A stretch of 64,000 nt of DNA, taken from contig JAZPXN010000038.1 in assembly GCA_045543655.1 (NCBI GenBank), positions 1 to 64,000 on the forward strand, given 5' to 3'. The DNA is from RGIG995 sp045543655 (lineage in GTDB: Bacteria > Bacillota > Clostridia > Oscillospirales > UBA644). Below, piece after piece: positions 51,131 through 60,254 of this stretch. The notes beneath the pieces are model-generated. The model was not told the origin of the DNA and ran no database searches. It saw nothing but the letters and a program-made list of their open reading frames with translations. A program made the position numbers and the translations under genes. Numbering within the stretch: position 1 is the first letter of the stretch; each line of letters opens with the position of its first letter.

Positions 51131-52891
51131 TCACGCCACCTTGTTGATCTGCACCGTCAGGACGGTGACGTCGTCGAGGCGGTTGCGGCCGGCGGTTTTG
51201 GCGGCCCGAAGGATGCCGTCGGCCAGGGAGACGCAGTCCCGGGGCGTGGGGATGCGGTTCAGATATTCGGAGAGCCACTTTTTGTCCTTTCCCAGAACGC
51301 CGTCGGAGATCAGAATCAGAAAATCCCGGTCGGCAAGGGTGCAGACCTCGTGCTTCACGTCTGCTTCGTCCAGCATCCCCACCGGAAGAGTCTCGCTTCC
51401 GATTTCGTGAACGATGCCGTTGCGCAGAAGATAGGTCGGCGCCGCCCCCGCCTTGAACAGATCGCACACGCCGCTTTTCAGATCCACCGCCGCCACGTCG
51501 ACCCCCAGAACCGTCTCTTCCGGATATTCCAGCAGATTCCGGTTCAATACCTTCAAAATATCCTCCTGAGAAAGGCCGTTGCGGGAGAGATTTTCCATCA
51601 TCCGCACCGCCTTCACGCTCTGCCGCGCCGCCTTCGTGCCGCTTCCCATGCCGTCGGTCACCGTGAAAACGTAGCGATCGTCCGCCGTCCGGAATCCTCC
51701 CGCCGTGTCGCCGCAGAAGAATTCCCCCTCCTTCTGGGCAAAGGCCTTGGCGAATTTTAGGCCGTAGACCGTCTCTTCCGCCGTCCGCAAGGCCGCGATC
51801 ACCTCGGGAAAGCGCACGCACCGGTCGAGAAATTCCCGGGGCGGCCGCAGATCCCGGCTTCGCACGCCCTCCCGGATCACGTCGAAGGCCTTGGCCGTTT
51901 CGGTGCGGAATTTGGTCAGACATAAGATCCGCTTGGGACACCTCCGGCAGACCGATCCTTCCCCCTGCAGAGCGTCGGAGGAGCCTTGCTTGGTCAGATG
52001 AAACCGGGCCTTCTTCCAGCGGGAATATCCCCCTCCCACCGGCACCGTCGCCTTGGTCAAGGCCGTCATCATCCGGCTGGGGATCATCAAAAATAACAGC
52101 CCCGCCAATAAAATGGAAATCAGCGCCGAAAGCAGGCCGAAGGTCCGTCCCGTGCAGAGCCAGAGGATCAGAGCCGCCAGCAGATAAGAGAGGATCTGCC
52201 CGTATTTTCCGAAGGCCCGAAGGGCCGACGAGAGCAGCGTTCCGAAGAATAAAATCAATAATAAGGGCAATCTTTCTGGGGAGAAGAGGCATAAAATCAG
52301 CCCCGTCGCCCCGGCGGTGGAAAGGGTATAGAAAAAGCTGCATTTGCACCCCACGCAGAGGATCAGAAAATACAGCGCCGTCCGCCCCGCCGTTTCCGGG
52401 ATGCCGCCGAAGCCCATCAATCCCGCCAGCAAAAAGGACACCGACGAGAGACAGCATACGTAGCGCAACGCCGGATTCCCCAAGGGGCGGGGCGTAAAGG
52501 ACGACGCCGCCACGGTGTAGACCCAGGCAAGGCCGCCGGATAAAAGTCCGTTGAGCATGAATGCCATGTTCTCCGCCGGGGTATACTCGGATAAGAAGAA
52601 CCCTGCAAGGGCCCCCAGCATGGTGCCCCAAAGGGTGAAAAGCAAATAGGATACCGGCCGGTCTTCCTCGGTCAGCGACGGAAGCAGGAGGCGGAAGACC
52701 CGGCTCATGAAGCAGGCCGTCAGAATCCGCAGGACGTCCCGTCCGGCGAAGAGATGCCCCGCGAAGACCCCCAGAAAGCCCCACAACGAGCCGACCGAGG
52801 CGTAAGCGACCCCAAAGGGCATGATGCCCCGCACGAGAATAATATTGGAGAAAAGAAGGCCTAAAACGCCTTCGAATACGTGAATGATCAC
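51131..52891 (-). CDS. spoIIE: Stage II sporulation protein E
   Basis: A 586-residue (or longer) phosphatase that dephosphorylates SpoIIAA to switch on sigma-F in the forespore and helps place the polar septum. The first 300 residues hold about ten membrane helices. A linker with a CRRCPKRILCL segment follows, and then a PP2C domain (about 375-580) with metal-binding Asp in VTDGMGSG and ISDGVLG. The start is uncertain. The GTG at 52891 lacks a ribosome site; the homologous-looking frame continues upstream without ATG, GTG or TTG, and an in-frame ATT at 52939 has GGGGAGG eight bases before it. A Spo0A-type promoter lies upstream. Confidence 0.93.
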   Translation of the reverse strand: MIIHVFEGVLGLLFSNIILVRGIMPFGVAYASVGSLWGFLGVFAGHLFAGRDVLRILTACFMSRVFRLLLPSLTEEDRPVSYLLFTLWGTMLGALAGFFLSEYTPAENMAFMLNGLLSGGLAWVYTVAASSFTPRPLGNPALRYVCCLSSVSFLLAGLMGFGGIPETAGRTALYFLILCVGCKCSFFYTLSTAGATGLILCLFSPERLPLLLILFFGTLLSSALRAFGKYGQILSYLLAALILWLCTGRTFGLLSALISILLAGLLFLMIPSRMMTALTKATVPVGGGYSRWKKARFHLTKQGSSDALQGEGSVCRRCPKRILCLTKFRTETAKAFDVIREGVRSRDLRPPREFLDRCVRFPEVIAALRTAEETVYGLKFAKAFAQKEGEFFCGDTAGGFRTADDRYVFTVTDGMGSGTKAARQSVKAVRMMENLSRNGLSQEDILKVLNRNLLEYPEETVLGVDVAAVDLKSGVCDLFKAGAAPTYLLRNGIVHEIGSETLPVGMLDEADVKHEVCTLADRDFLILISDGVLGKDKKWLSEYLNRIPTPRDCVSLADGILRAAKTAGRNRLDDVTVLTVQINKVA

Positions 52892-52969
52892 CGTTTTCGG
52901 CGTAAGATTCGCCGTCAGGCTCCGGATCTGCTCCCGAATGGCACATTCCTCCCCGTGGATGATATGCCA

Positions 52970-53002
52970 ATTGTAGCATATTCATGCCGAAAATCCGGTC
53001 GA
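52970..53002 (-). promoter_or_regulatory. Spo0A-type sigma-A promoter of spoIIE
   Basis: Minus strand TCGACC, 21 bp, TACAAT. The wide spacing is a known trait of Spo0A-activated spoIIE and spoIIG promoters in B. subtilis. Confidence 0.6.
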
Positions 53003-53027
53003 CTCCTGCCGCCCCCGCCGGAAATCC

Positions 53028-53034
53028 TTCGACA
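53028..53034 (-). promoter_or_regulatory. Spo0A box
   Basis: TGTCGAA on the minus strand matches the 0A-box consensus exactly, about 68 bp before the predicted spoIIE start. Confidence 0.6.
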
Positions 53035-53049
53035 TTCTCTGCAAATAAC

Positions 53050-53078
53050 TTGACAAACGGGCGGATTTGTGGTATGAT
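53050..53078 (+). promoter_or_regulatory. Promoter of the gene at 53132
   Basis: TTGACA, 17 bp, TATGAT with extended TGG. It is divergent from spoIIE. Confidence 0.75.
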
Positions 53079-53131
53079 TAAGATAGAATTTTACGATCCC
53101 GGTCGAAAGGAGGGGAACGGTTACGTCCCGT

Positions 53132-53821
53132 ATGGCCCGCCGCCGGAAAGGCTTGTTTTTCCGGAAGCATCTGTTAACGATCGCATTGGGCGCCGTTGTC
53201 CTGTTGCTGATCGCGGGGATGATTCTTTTGCTCGTGTCCTGCTCCAACCCCTATCGGACGCTGTTGCGGCAAGGGGGCGTGGAGGTGGAGAAATGCCGCC
53301 TGAAGCAAAACGTGTTGACCCTCACCTTCGAGGGGGACGCCGTGGGCATTCTCTCCTGCAGAGACGCTTTGAATTTGATCCGCACCCGGGAAAAGACCCC
53401 CGACCGGGTGGATTGGATCCTCGTGCGGGAAGGGGAAACCGTTCTGACCGGATCTCTTTCCTCCGTAGGCGATCTGCCGGAAAACGAATCCCCCCGGGTG
53501 GAGACCCTCGACGGGGAAATGACTCTGCTGAAGCTGAAATACGAGTTGGCCCGCAGCGGTCTTACCGCCTCCGCAAAGGGCGAGAACACCGTCGGGATTT
53601 CCGGAAAGACCGTCACCGTGACGATCCCCGTATCGGACCGGCAGTCGCTGTCCGCCGCCGAGACCGTCGTCCCTGCCGCAGTTAAGGCGGTCAACGAGGA
53701 AGGGGGCGGCATCGTCCGGTGCAACGTTCTGTTCACCGAAAACGAAGGCGTCTTCGCCGCCGCATCCTACGATTTCGTCTACGGCGACGTCCTGTATTCC
53801 TCCGCTTTTGAAAGAGAATAA
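53132..53821 (+). CDS. Membrane-anchored protein of unknown function
   Basis: A 229-residue protein with a very basic start (MARRRKGLFFRKH), one membrane segment (about 14-36) ending in a Cys (LLVSCSNP), and a mixed alpha/beta outer part. The Cys could be a lipidation site, but the segment is long for a lipoprotein signal. No family was recognised; the small beta-rich repeats recall sporulation-type membrane-tethered domains only loosely. AAAGGAGGGG lies about 17 bases before the ATG, farther than usual, and no in-frame alternative start exists. It shares the control region with spoIIE. Confidence 0.65.
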   Translation: MARRRKGLFFRKHLLTIALGAVVLLLIAGMILLLVSCSNPYRTLLRQGGVEVEKCRLKQNVLTLTFEGDAVGILSCRDALNLIRTREKTPDRVDWILVREGETVLTGSLSSVGDLPENESPRVETLDGEMTLLKLKYELARSGLTASAKGENTVGISGKTVTVTIPVSDRQSLSAAETVVPAAVKAVNEEGGGIVRCNVLFTENEGVFAAASYDFVYGDVLYSSAFERE

Positions 53822-53836
53822 GCAAAGATAACGCAA

Positions 53837-53870
53837 GTCCGGCACGGAAGAACCGTGCCGGACGTTTTTT
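53837..53870 (+). terminator. Intrinsic terminator
   Basis: 11-bp stem GTCCGGCACGG/CCGTGCCGGAC, loop AAGAA, then GT6. It may also end the minus-strand operon, whose last stop is at 53882. Confidence 0.9.
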
Positions 53871-53881
53871 ATGCTTTTGAA

Positions 53882-55024
53882 TTATTTGTAGGACTTATCG
53901 AAGGTATGAACCTTGTAAAATTCCCGATCCTGGAAGGTGATATCCACCCGTTCGGTTTTCAGGGTGGGGATCTTGCCGGTGGTCATGTAACTGTGAACGA
54001 TCCGCAGGCAGTAGGTGGAATAATCGTAGGTGGTCTTTTCCTTCCGGGTGCCGTATTTGCCGGCGATCGCCTGAACCATGGTGCCGTCCTTGAAGGAGGC
54101 GACGCCCTTGACGACCTTGTCGGAGATCTGGGCGGCGTTGGAGTATTTTCTGGTCAGAGTGCCTTCTTCGGTGTCGAACTGCCATACGTAGTTGGTGGCT
54201 GTGACCCAGTATTTGGTGGGTTCCCCGGCAACGGGAGCAAGATCGTGGCCGGAGTTGTCGTTTTCAAACTTGGCGCCCATGCCGTCGAGGATGATGGGCT
54301 TTGCGTTGGCGGTGCCGTAGCCGGAGATGGAGATGGCCTCCACGCCGGGGCCGTAAACCGCCCAGAGGAGATTGTTGTCGGGATCGTACTGGATGCCGTG
54401 ACCGCTCTCCAGGGGAAGGATGCCGGAGGGAATGGTGGATTCGGTGACCGACAGGGGGTAGTAGTAGAGCGATCCCACGCCGCCGTCCGCACTGCCGCCG
54501 GAGCCGATCATCAGAAGATCGCCGTTGGGCATCATTTCAATGGAGTGGGGGCCGTTGCCGACCTTGGCTTCCCACAGGGTGGTCTTGTTTTCGTAGTCAA
54601 TGACGCCGAACCAGCCCGCAGAGTTGCAGGCGATGACCACGTCGCAGCCGTAATGCTCGGAATAGCGGAATTTTGCATCGGAAAAGCCCCGGATGGACGT
54701 CTTACCGATCTCGCTGTTGGGGTCTTCCTGGGGATCCCATTCCCAGATGGGATCTTCGAAGGGGATATCGTCCCAGTCGGTGCCGGTCTTGTTCAGATCC
54801 AGAACCAGCATTTTCAGATTTTCCACGTCGCCGAGAATGATCTTGTGCTCCACGTCGGGATCGAAAACGCCGTGGGCCAATTCCCCGTCGCCGCTTCCCG
54901 TATTGCCGGAGGAGACGTTGGAATCGGTGGGGGTGCCGGAGGGATTTTCAGGGGTCTCTCCGCAGGCGGCGAAAATGCCGAGGCAGAGAACTCCGGATAG
55001 AAGCAGAGCCAGAATCTTTTTCAT
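53882..55024 (-). CDS. DUF6528-like beta-propeller lipoprotein
   Basis: A 380-residue secreted lipoprotein with lipobox FAAC (Cys near 21) and a Ser/Gly/Thr linker. The rest has propeller-like repeats with W/D residues: MLVLDLNK, CDVVIACNSAGWFGVIDYE, GPHSIEMMPNGDLLMIGSGG, HGIQYDPDNNLLWAVYG, HDLAPVAGEPTKYWVTA. This resembles DUF6528 proteins, whose function is not established. It is the last gene of the ten-gene minus-strand unit, 26 bases after the GH2 gene, so it may bind or sense the same glycan at the surface. Confidence 0.7.
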   Translation of the reverse strand: MKKILALLLSGVLCLGIFAACGETPENPSGTPTDSNVSSGNTGSGDGELAHGVFDPDVEHKIILGDVENLKMLVLDLNKTGTDWDDIPFEDPIWEWDPQEDPNSEIGKTSIRGFSDAKFRYSEHYGCDVVIACNSAGWFGVIDYENKTTLWEAKVGNGPHSIEMMPNGDLLMIGSGGSADGGVGSLYYYPLSVTESTIPSGILPLESGHGIQYDPDNNLLWAVYGPGVEAISISGYGTANAKPIILDGMGAKFENDNSGHDLAPVAGEPTKYWVTATNYVWQFDTEEGTLTRKYSNAAQISDKVVKGVASFKDGTMVQAIAGKYGTRKEKTTYDYSTYCLRIVHSYMTTGKIPTLKTERVDITFQDREFYKVHTFDKSYK

Positions 55025-55050
55025 GTGATAAACTCCTTTTATACGATGAT

Positions 55051-57378
55051 TTATTTTACTTTCAGGCGAAGCAGGGCGGAGGAAAGTCCGTCGCTTGTGG
55101 CGTAGAGCCGGAGGTCTTCGGGATTTTCGCCCAGTTTCACCGCCACGGTGACGGTGCCCGCCCGCATCCGGCGGACGTTTTTGAAGACGGTATCGTGCTC
55201 CGAAATATCCGAGCCGGTGGAATAGACCTTGCAGTCCCCGCCGGTGGAGAAGGAGACGGTGACGGCGGCGTCGGGAACGGGATTGCCGGCCTCGTCTTCC
55301 ACGGAGCAGGTGACCAGGGCAATATCCTGGCCGTTGGCGGAAACGTCGAAGGTGTTCTGGGTCAGCACCAGTCTTGCGGCTTTCCCGGAGGTGACCTTCT
55401 TATCGGAGGCAACGATCTTGTCGTCCTTGTATGCGATGACCTCCAGGGTCCCCGGGGTATATTCCACGACCCATTCCCCGTGACCGAATTTTTCGATCTG
55501 CTTCCGGCCAAGAGAGACTCCGTTCAGGAGCAGCTCCAACTCTTCTGCGTTGGTGTAGGCGAAAACGGTGATGGGTTCTCCCTCCATCCCCCGGAAATTC
55601 CAATGAGGCAGAAGGTGAACCATGGGCTCTTCGGTGAAATGAGATTTGTTCTGGTAGAAGGCGTCCTTCGGCTGCATGAACAGATCGATGGCGCCGGACT
55701 GGGAGCAGAGACGGGGCCATTTGGCTTCGCCCCGGTGTTCAAAGGCGTCCCATTGATAGCCGCCCATGATCCAATCGGTCTGGGCGATGTATTTCCACGT
55801 AAATTCCCGTCCCCGGAAATCGGAGTTGGTATCGTGATCGTAGGCGGAAATATAACCCTGCTCCGGGCAGTCGGGGAAATACCAGCCCCGGGTGGTTCCG
55901 GTGGCGCAGCACTCCGAGGACATCAAAGGCTTGTCGGGATGGCGTTCGTGAACGGTGTTATAATGCTTCCATTGATAATTGATGCCGATGACGTCGTTCA
56001 GGTCGTAGATGGTGGCGTCGTAGGGGTAGTTGACGGCGGACATGATCAGCCGGCTGTCGTCAAGGCGGCGGGCTTTGGCCATCATGGTCTGGCAGATCCG
56101 GCGGCCGGGCTCGTATTTATGATAAAATTCTTCGTTGCCAAGAGACCAGAAAAAGACCGAAGGACGGTTCCGGTCCCGCTTCAGCAGGGCCTCCATCTGG
56201 GCCAGGGCTTCGGGGGTGGATTCGTACCAGCGGACCTCGTCCATGACGATAAATCCGTTTTCGTCGAAGGCGTCCATCAGGGCTTCGGCCTGGGGATAAT
56301 GGCTGCAGCGATAGCCGTTGACCCCCATGTCCTTCATCATCTGTACCTTGTAGCGGTGGATGTTGTCGGGGACGGCCTTGCCCATCAGACCGCAGTCGGC
56401 GTGGCCGCACATTCCCTTGATCTTGTAAGGCTTATCGTTGATGTAAAATCCGGTTTCTGCGTCGGCACGGAAGGTGCGAAAGCCGAATTTCACGTCGGTT
56501 TCGTCGCATTCTTCCCCGTCCTTCAGCACCTTTACGTTCATGGTGTATTGGTAGGCATCCTCGGGAGACCAGCGGTGGGGGTCGGAGACGGGAAGAGAGA
56601 GATTGACGATGCACGTGTCCTTATCCCGGATCACGCATTCTCCTTCCCCGGAGACCACGGCATTGCCTTCGCCGTCCAGCACCGTGCAGACCGCCTTGGC
56701 GCCGTGGGGGACGGTATCGTCGTTACGCAGGGTGACCTCGGTTTCCACGACCCATTCATTGTCGCCTTTATGGACGGGCTTTGCGAAAATCCCCCAGAGA
56801 TCCACCGAGACGAGATCGGTCTTGACCAGCCATACGTGGCGGTAAATGCCGCCGCCCTCGTACCACCAGCCCTCGTTTTCTTCGGTGTTTACGTAGACGG
56901 CCAGCAGGTTTTCTTCCCCGAATTTCACCATATCGGTGATATCCACCTCAAAGGGGGTGTAGCCGGTGAAGGAATGCTTCATCAGGCACCCGTTCAGGTA
57001 GACGGTGGCGTGGGTGGCCACTCCTTCGAAATAGAAATAAATGCGGCGGCCCCGGTCTTCCTCTTCCAGGGTGAAGGTTTTGCGGTACCAGGCGTTATCG
57101 TAGGGCAAAAAGCCCCGGTTTTCGTTGTATTTTTCTTCGGGAATGCCCTCGATGACGTAATCGTGGGGCAGATCTACGTTGCGCCAGATGGTGTCGGAAT
57201 ACATTTTCGATACCGATCCCACCTTGGTTGTGGGCTGGTACAGGGGGCAGGCAGGCCCCATGATTTTCCGCTGGGTCTTTGCGGAGCGGTAGGCGTAGCC
57301 CGCAATGGAGGGAAATCCCTCCTTGAGATCGCCCTTGTGGAAAAGCCAGTCCTTGTCAAAATTGATTTTTTCTCTCAT
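55051..57378 (-). CDS. GH2 beta-galactosidase with C-terminal DUF4982/Ig-like domains
   Basis: A 775-residue GH2 enzyme of the shorter beta-galactosidase type, without signal peptide. Sugar-binding domain (YDNAWYRKTFTL, TVYLNGCLMKHSFTGYTPF), Ig-like domain and TIM barrel are followed by a DUF4982-like domain (about 590-650) and a final big-Ig domain (about 680-775). The acid/base is in FWSLGNEEF near 414. The nucleophile Glu is in LMSSECCATG near 486. It should release a terminal beta-sugar from an imported glycoside and feed the kinase/ETF genes upstream. The sugar is not known. Confidence 0.92.
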   Translation of the reverse strand: MREKINFDKDWLFHKGDLKEGFPSIAGYAYRSAKTQRKIMGPACPLYQPTTKVGSVSKMYSDTIWRNVDLPHDYVIEGIPEEKYNENRGFLPYDNAWYRKTFTLEEEDRGRRIYFYFEGVATHATVYLNGCLMKHSFTGYTPFEVDITDMVKFGEENLLAVYVNTEENEGWWYEGGGIYRHVWLVKTDLVSVDLWGIFAKPVHKGDNEWVVETEVTLRNDDTVPHGAKAVCTVLDGEGNAVVSGEGECVIRDKDTCIVNLSLPVSDPHRWSPEDAYQYTMNVKVLKDGEECDETDVKFGFRTFRADAETGFYINDKPYKIKGMCGHADCGLMGKAVPDNIHRYKVQMMKDMGVNGYRCSHYPQAEALMDAFDENGFIVMDEVRWYESTPEALAQMEALLKRDRNRPSVFFWSLGNEEFYHKYEPGRRICQTMMAKARRLDDSRLIMSAVNYPYDATIYDLNDVIGINYQWKHYNTVHERHPDKPLMSSECCATGTTRGWYFPDCPEQGYISAYDHDTNSDFRGREFTWKYIAQTDWIMGGYQWDAFEHRGEAKWPRLCSQSGAIDLFMQPKDAFYQNKSHFTEEPMVHLLPHWNFRGMEGEPITVFAYTNAEELELLLNGVSLGRKQIEKFGHGEWVVEYTPGTLEVIAYKDDKIVASDKKVTSGKAARLVLTQNTFDVSANGQDIALVTCSVEDEAGNPVPDAAVTVSFSTGGDCKVYSTGSDISEHDTVFKNVRRMRAGTVTVAVKLGENPEDLRLYATSDGLSSALLRLKVK

Positions 57379-57399
57379 AACAAATCTCTCCTTGATTTT

Positions 57400-58776
57400 T
57401 TATGAAATAATATCGTTTACGTCGGCGACGATGCCGTAATCGGCGTAATCGAAAATAGGGGCGTCTTTGTCTTTGTTTACGGCGATGACCGTTCCCGACC
57501 GATCCATTCCGGCAACGTGATGAACTGCGCCGGAGATGCCGAAGGCCACGTAGACCCGGGGCGCGACGGTCTTCCCGGTGATTCCCACCTGCATTTCATA
57601 GGGCATCAGATCCGTATCCACGGCCGCCCGGGAGGCGGCCACGTCGGCACCGTATTTTGCGGCGAAGGCTTCGCTTTGGCCGATGACGTCCCTTGCCCCC
57701 TTGCCGAAGGCGAAGATTACGTCTTTCCCCGTTTGCTCCGTGCGGACGGTGGCCATTTGGGGCCGGGTGACGCAGGCGATTTTGGCGATAATATTTCCCG
57801 AAAAGGCGGGACGGTACATCATCAGCTGGCCGTTTTCCGCCTCCAGCCGGGTGCAATCGGCGCAAAGTCCGGTCTGCAGATGCCATGCCACGACGGGAGC
57901 GGTTTTTTTCGACCAGGGGTCGCTTCCCCACAGAATGGCCTCCGGGGCTTCGCTTCGGATCTTGTCGATCAGATTTTCGGCGGTGTCCGGCGCGATGACC
58001 GTCACCGTTTCCGCCACCGTTTCCGCAAATCTCCGGGGCGCTTCGCCGATGATCCAGATATTTTTTAATTTTTCCGCCATCGGATTGTCAGCGGCGTCTT
58101 CGGTCTGTTTCTTCCGGGCTTCTTCCAGAATCCGGTCAAAGTCTCCGGGGGAGACGAAGGTACATTTCCGCCTTCCCGACTGATTTTCAAAGGATTTCAG
58201 CACCTTGGTGGGGGAGCCCTTCAGCCCGCAACGGGTAAGATCCGCCTGCAGGTCGGCCGCCGTCCGCGTGATGACCGTTCCCGGCTTGGAGCGGATGCTG
58301 GGCAGACGCAGGGTATTGATCCGTTCCACGGTGATCAGAGCCGGATAATTCGCGGTTTGCCGTCCCATGGCGCGGGTTGCGCAGGTGATCTGCCCGTCGG
58401 TTTCCTCTACCGCCATGACGTTGGTGATCAGTCCGTATCCCAACGCCGCCGAAAGCGCAGGCCCGGTCTGGGCCGTGTCTCCGTCTACCGTCTGCCGTCC
58501 GCAGATCACCAGATCCGGAGCCAGCTGCCGGATTGCCAGGGACAGGGTATAGGCCGTCGCCAGGGTGTCCGCCCCAGCAAAGGCCCGGTCACAGAGCAGA
58601 TAGGCTTCTTTTGCCCCCAGCCGGGTCAGACGCAGGAGCATATCTTTGGATTTTTCCGGCGCCATAGAGACCAGAACGATCTCCCCGCCCAGCCGAAGGG
58701 CGGTCTCGTAGGCGCAGGCGTCGAAGGGGTTCAACTCCCCCGCCGCCGTTTGTTTGACACAGACGACGATTTTCAT
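57400..58776 (-). CDS. Fused electron-transfer flavoprotein EtfB-EtfA
   Basis: A 458-residue natural fusion. Residues 1-215 are an EtfB domain (KIVVCVKQT; ICGRQTVDGDTAQTGPALSAALG). Residues 235-335 match a shortened EtfA N-terminal region. Residues 335-458 are the EtfA FAD domain (DLMPYEMQVGITGKTVAPRVY, in part; GISGAVHHVAGM; INKD-like AVNKDKDAPIFDYADYGIV). ETFs carry single electrons from dehydrogenases. Separate subunits usually total about 600 residues, so this is compact. Being inside a sugar operon next to an FGGY kinase is unusual. It overlaps the kinase gene by four bases and must be co-made. The partner dehydrogenase should lie beyond the right edge. Confidence 0.88.
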   Translation of the reverse strand: MKIVVCVKQTAAGELNPFDACAYETALRLGGEIVLVSMAPEKSKDMLLRLTRLGAKEAYLLCDRAFAGADTLATAYTLSLAIRQLAPDLVICGRQTVDGDTAQTGPALSAALGYGLITNVMAVEETDGQITCATRAMGRQTANYPALITVERINTLRLPSIRSKPGTVITRTAADLQADLTRCGLKGSPTKVLKSFENQSGRRKCTFVSPGDFDRILEEARKKQTEDAADNPMAEKLKNIWIIGEAPRRFAETVAETVTVIAPDTAENLIDKIRSEAPEAILWGSDPWSKKTAPVVAWHLQTGLCADCTRLEAENGQLMMYRPAFSGNIIAKIACVTRPQMATVRTEQTGKDVIFAFGKGARDVIGQSEAFAAKYGADVAASRAAVDTDLMPYEMQVGITGKTVAPRVYVAFGISGAVHHVAGMDRSGTVIAVNKDKDAPIFDYADYGIVADVNDIIS

Positions 58777-60248
58777 ACTTCTCTCCCGTCGTAAATGGGG
58801 GCAAGGGCATCGTGGATGCGATCGTATTCTTCAAAAATCTTCTGATATTTTACGGTATTTTCCGGGTTCGGTTCGGTGGTTCCGATCCCCCGAATGCAGG
58901 CGTTGACCGCCGCCCGGGGCGTTTCGAAGACGCCCACCGCAAGGCCGGCCAGCATGGCGGAGCCCAAGGAAGAATCACTGCTCTCGGTGTGGATCAGGGT
59001 CATCCCCAGGGCGTCGGCCACGATTTGCCGCCACAGGGGGCCCTTTGCCCCGCCGCCGATGACCGTCCCCACGGCGTTGTGAGGCATTCCGATCTCGTCC
59101 AGCAGTTTTTTTGAGTGTATCAAGGACATTGCCACCCCTTCCAGCACTGCCCGGGTGAAATGGGCCTTGGTATGGGTGGCGCGGATGCCCACGAAGCTTC
59201 CGCAGAGCATGGGGTCTGCGTAGGGGGTCAATTCCCCATTGATGTAGGGGTGGTAGATCAGCCCCTCGCATCCCACGGGAATTTCCGCCGCTCCGGCGTC
59301 CAATTCTTTATAATCCCCGCCGAAGGTGTCCCGGTACCAACGGTAAGAAGAGGCCGCCGCCTTGGTGGCCGTCCCCGGATACCACAGTCCTTCCGCAATA
59401 TGGGAATAATTGACCAGATGCCGGTGGGGATAGGGCTTGTCGGTGATGACGCAGATGCGCCCCGCCGTGGCCAGCTTTACCGTCACGTCTCCCGGCTCCA
59501 CGGCGCCGGAGGCAAAGACCTCCATCACCGTATCGGTGGTGCCGCAGACTACGGGCGTTCCCGCCGCAAGGCCGGTTTTTCGGGCCGCTTCTTCGGTGAC
59601 CGGGCCCACGATATCGGTGGGGCGGACGATGGGAGGAAGAATCTTTTTATCGATCCCCGCAAGGTCGCAGAGCCGGTCGGACCAGGTCATGGTATTGCAA
59701 TCGAAGAGCATACTGCCCTCCGCTTCGATAAAGTCGGTGCAGTAGATCCCGGTCAAAAGATAGCGCAGATAGTCCTTTTCAAAAAAGATCTTTTCGGTTT
59801 TTGCAAAGATTTCAGGCTCGTTTTCCCGCACCCAGATCAGCTGAGGCAGCGTCCAGATGGTGTCGGGCTTATGGAAGGAAAGGGAAAAGATCTCGTCGCC
59901 GCAGGTCTCCCGCAGGATATTTGCCTGCTTGCGGGAGCGGGAGTCGGTCCAATGAATGGCCGGGCGGAGGGGGTTGGCGTCTCCGTCGCAGAGAAGGGCC
60001 GTATGGGTGGCCGAATCGATGGCCAGAGCCAGCAGGTCTGCGGGATCAACGCCGCTTTTCTCCAGAAGGGTGCGGATATTTTCGCACAGCGCCGTCTCCC
60101 AATCGGCGGGGGATTGCTCGCACCAGCCCAGATTGGGATAATAGGTGGGGTATTCTACGGTATGCTCCGCCGCAATTTTTCCGTCGACGGAGATCAGCGT
60201 CGCTTTCGACGAGCCGCCGCCGAAATCGATCCCCAAAAGATATTTCAT
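58773..60248 (-). CDS. FGGY-family carbohydrate kinase (xylulokinase-like)
   Basis: A 491-residue sugar kinase. The N-terminal phosphate-1 motif is GIDFGGGSSKATLI, followed by QSPADWE, HWTDSRS and the adenosine motif GGGAKGPLWRQIVADALG (in part). Length and pattern fit XylB-type kinases, which act on ketoses or polyols. The substrate cannot be told from sequence. Seven bases separate it from DUF4867; its stop overlaps the ETF start. Confidence 0.9.
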   Translation of the reverse strand: MKYLLGIDFGGGSSKATLISVDGKIAAEHTVEYPTYYPNLGWCEQSPADWETALCENIRTLLEKSGVDPADLLALAIDSATHTALLCDGDANPLRPAIHWTDSRSRKQANILRETCGDEIFSLSFHKPDTIWTLPQLIWVRENEPEIFAKTEKIFFEKDYLRYLLTGIYCTDFIEAEGSMLFDCNTMTWSDRLCDLAGIDKKILPPIVRPTDIVGPVTEEAARKTGLAAGTPVVCGTTDTVMEVFASGAVEPGDVTVKLATAGRICVITDKPYPHRHLVNYSHIAEGLWYPGTATKAAASSYRWYRDTFGGDYKELDAGAAEIPVGCEGLIYHPYINGELTPYADPMLCGSFVGIRATHTKAHFTRAVLEGVAMSLIHSKKLLDEIGMPHNAVGTVIGGGAKGPLWRQIVADALGMTLIHTESSDSSLGSAMLAGLAVGVFETPRAAVNACIRGIGTTEPNPENTVKYQKIFEEYDRIHDALAPIYDGREV

Positions 60249-60254
60249 AGGCTT

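Noticed and set aside
51105..52985. 626-codon frame overlapping spoIIE in another register
   Set aside because: It starts at an ATG near the ribosome site, but its product is Arg/Gly-rich with no membrane helices or PP2C motifs, unlike the SpoIIE frame.
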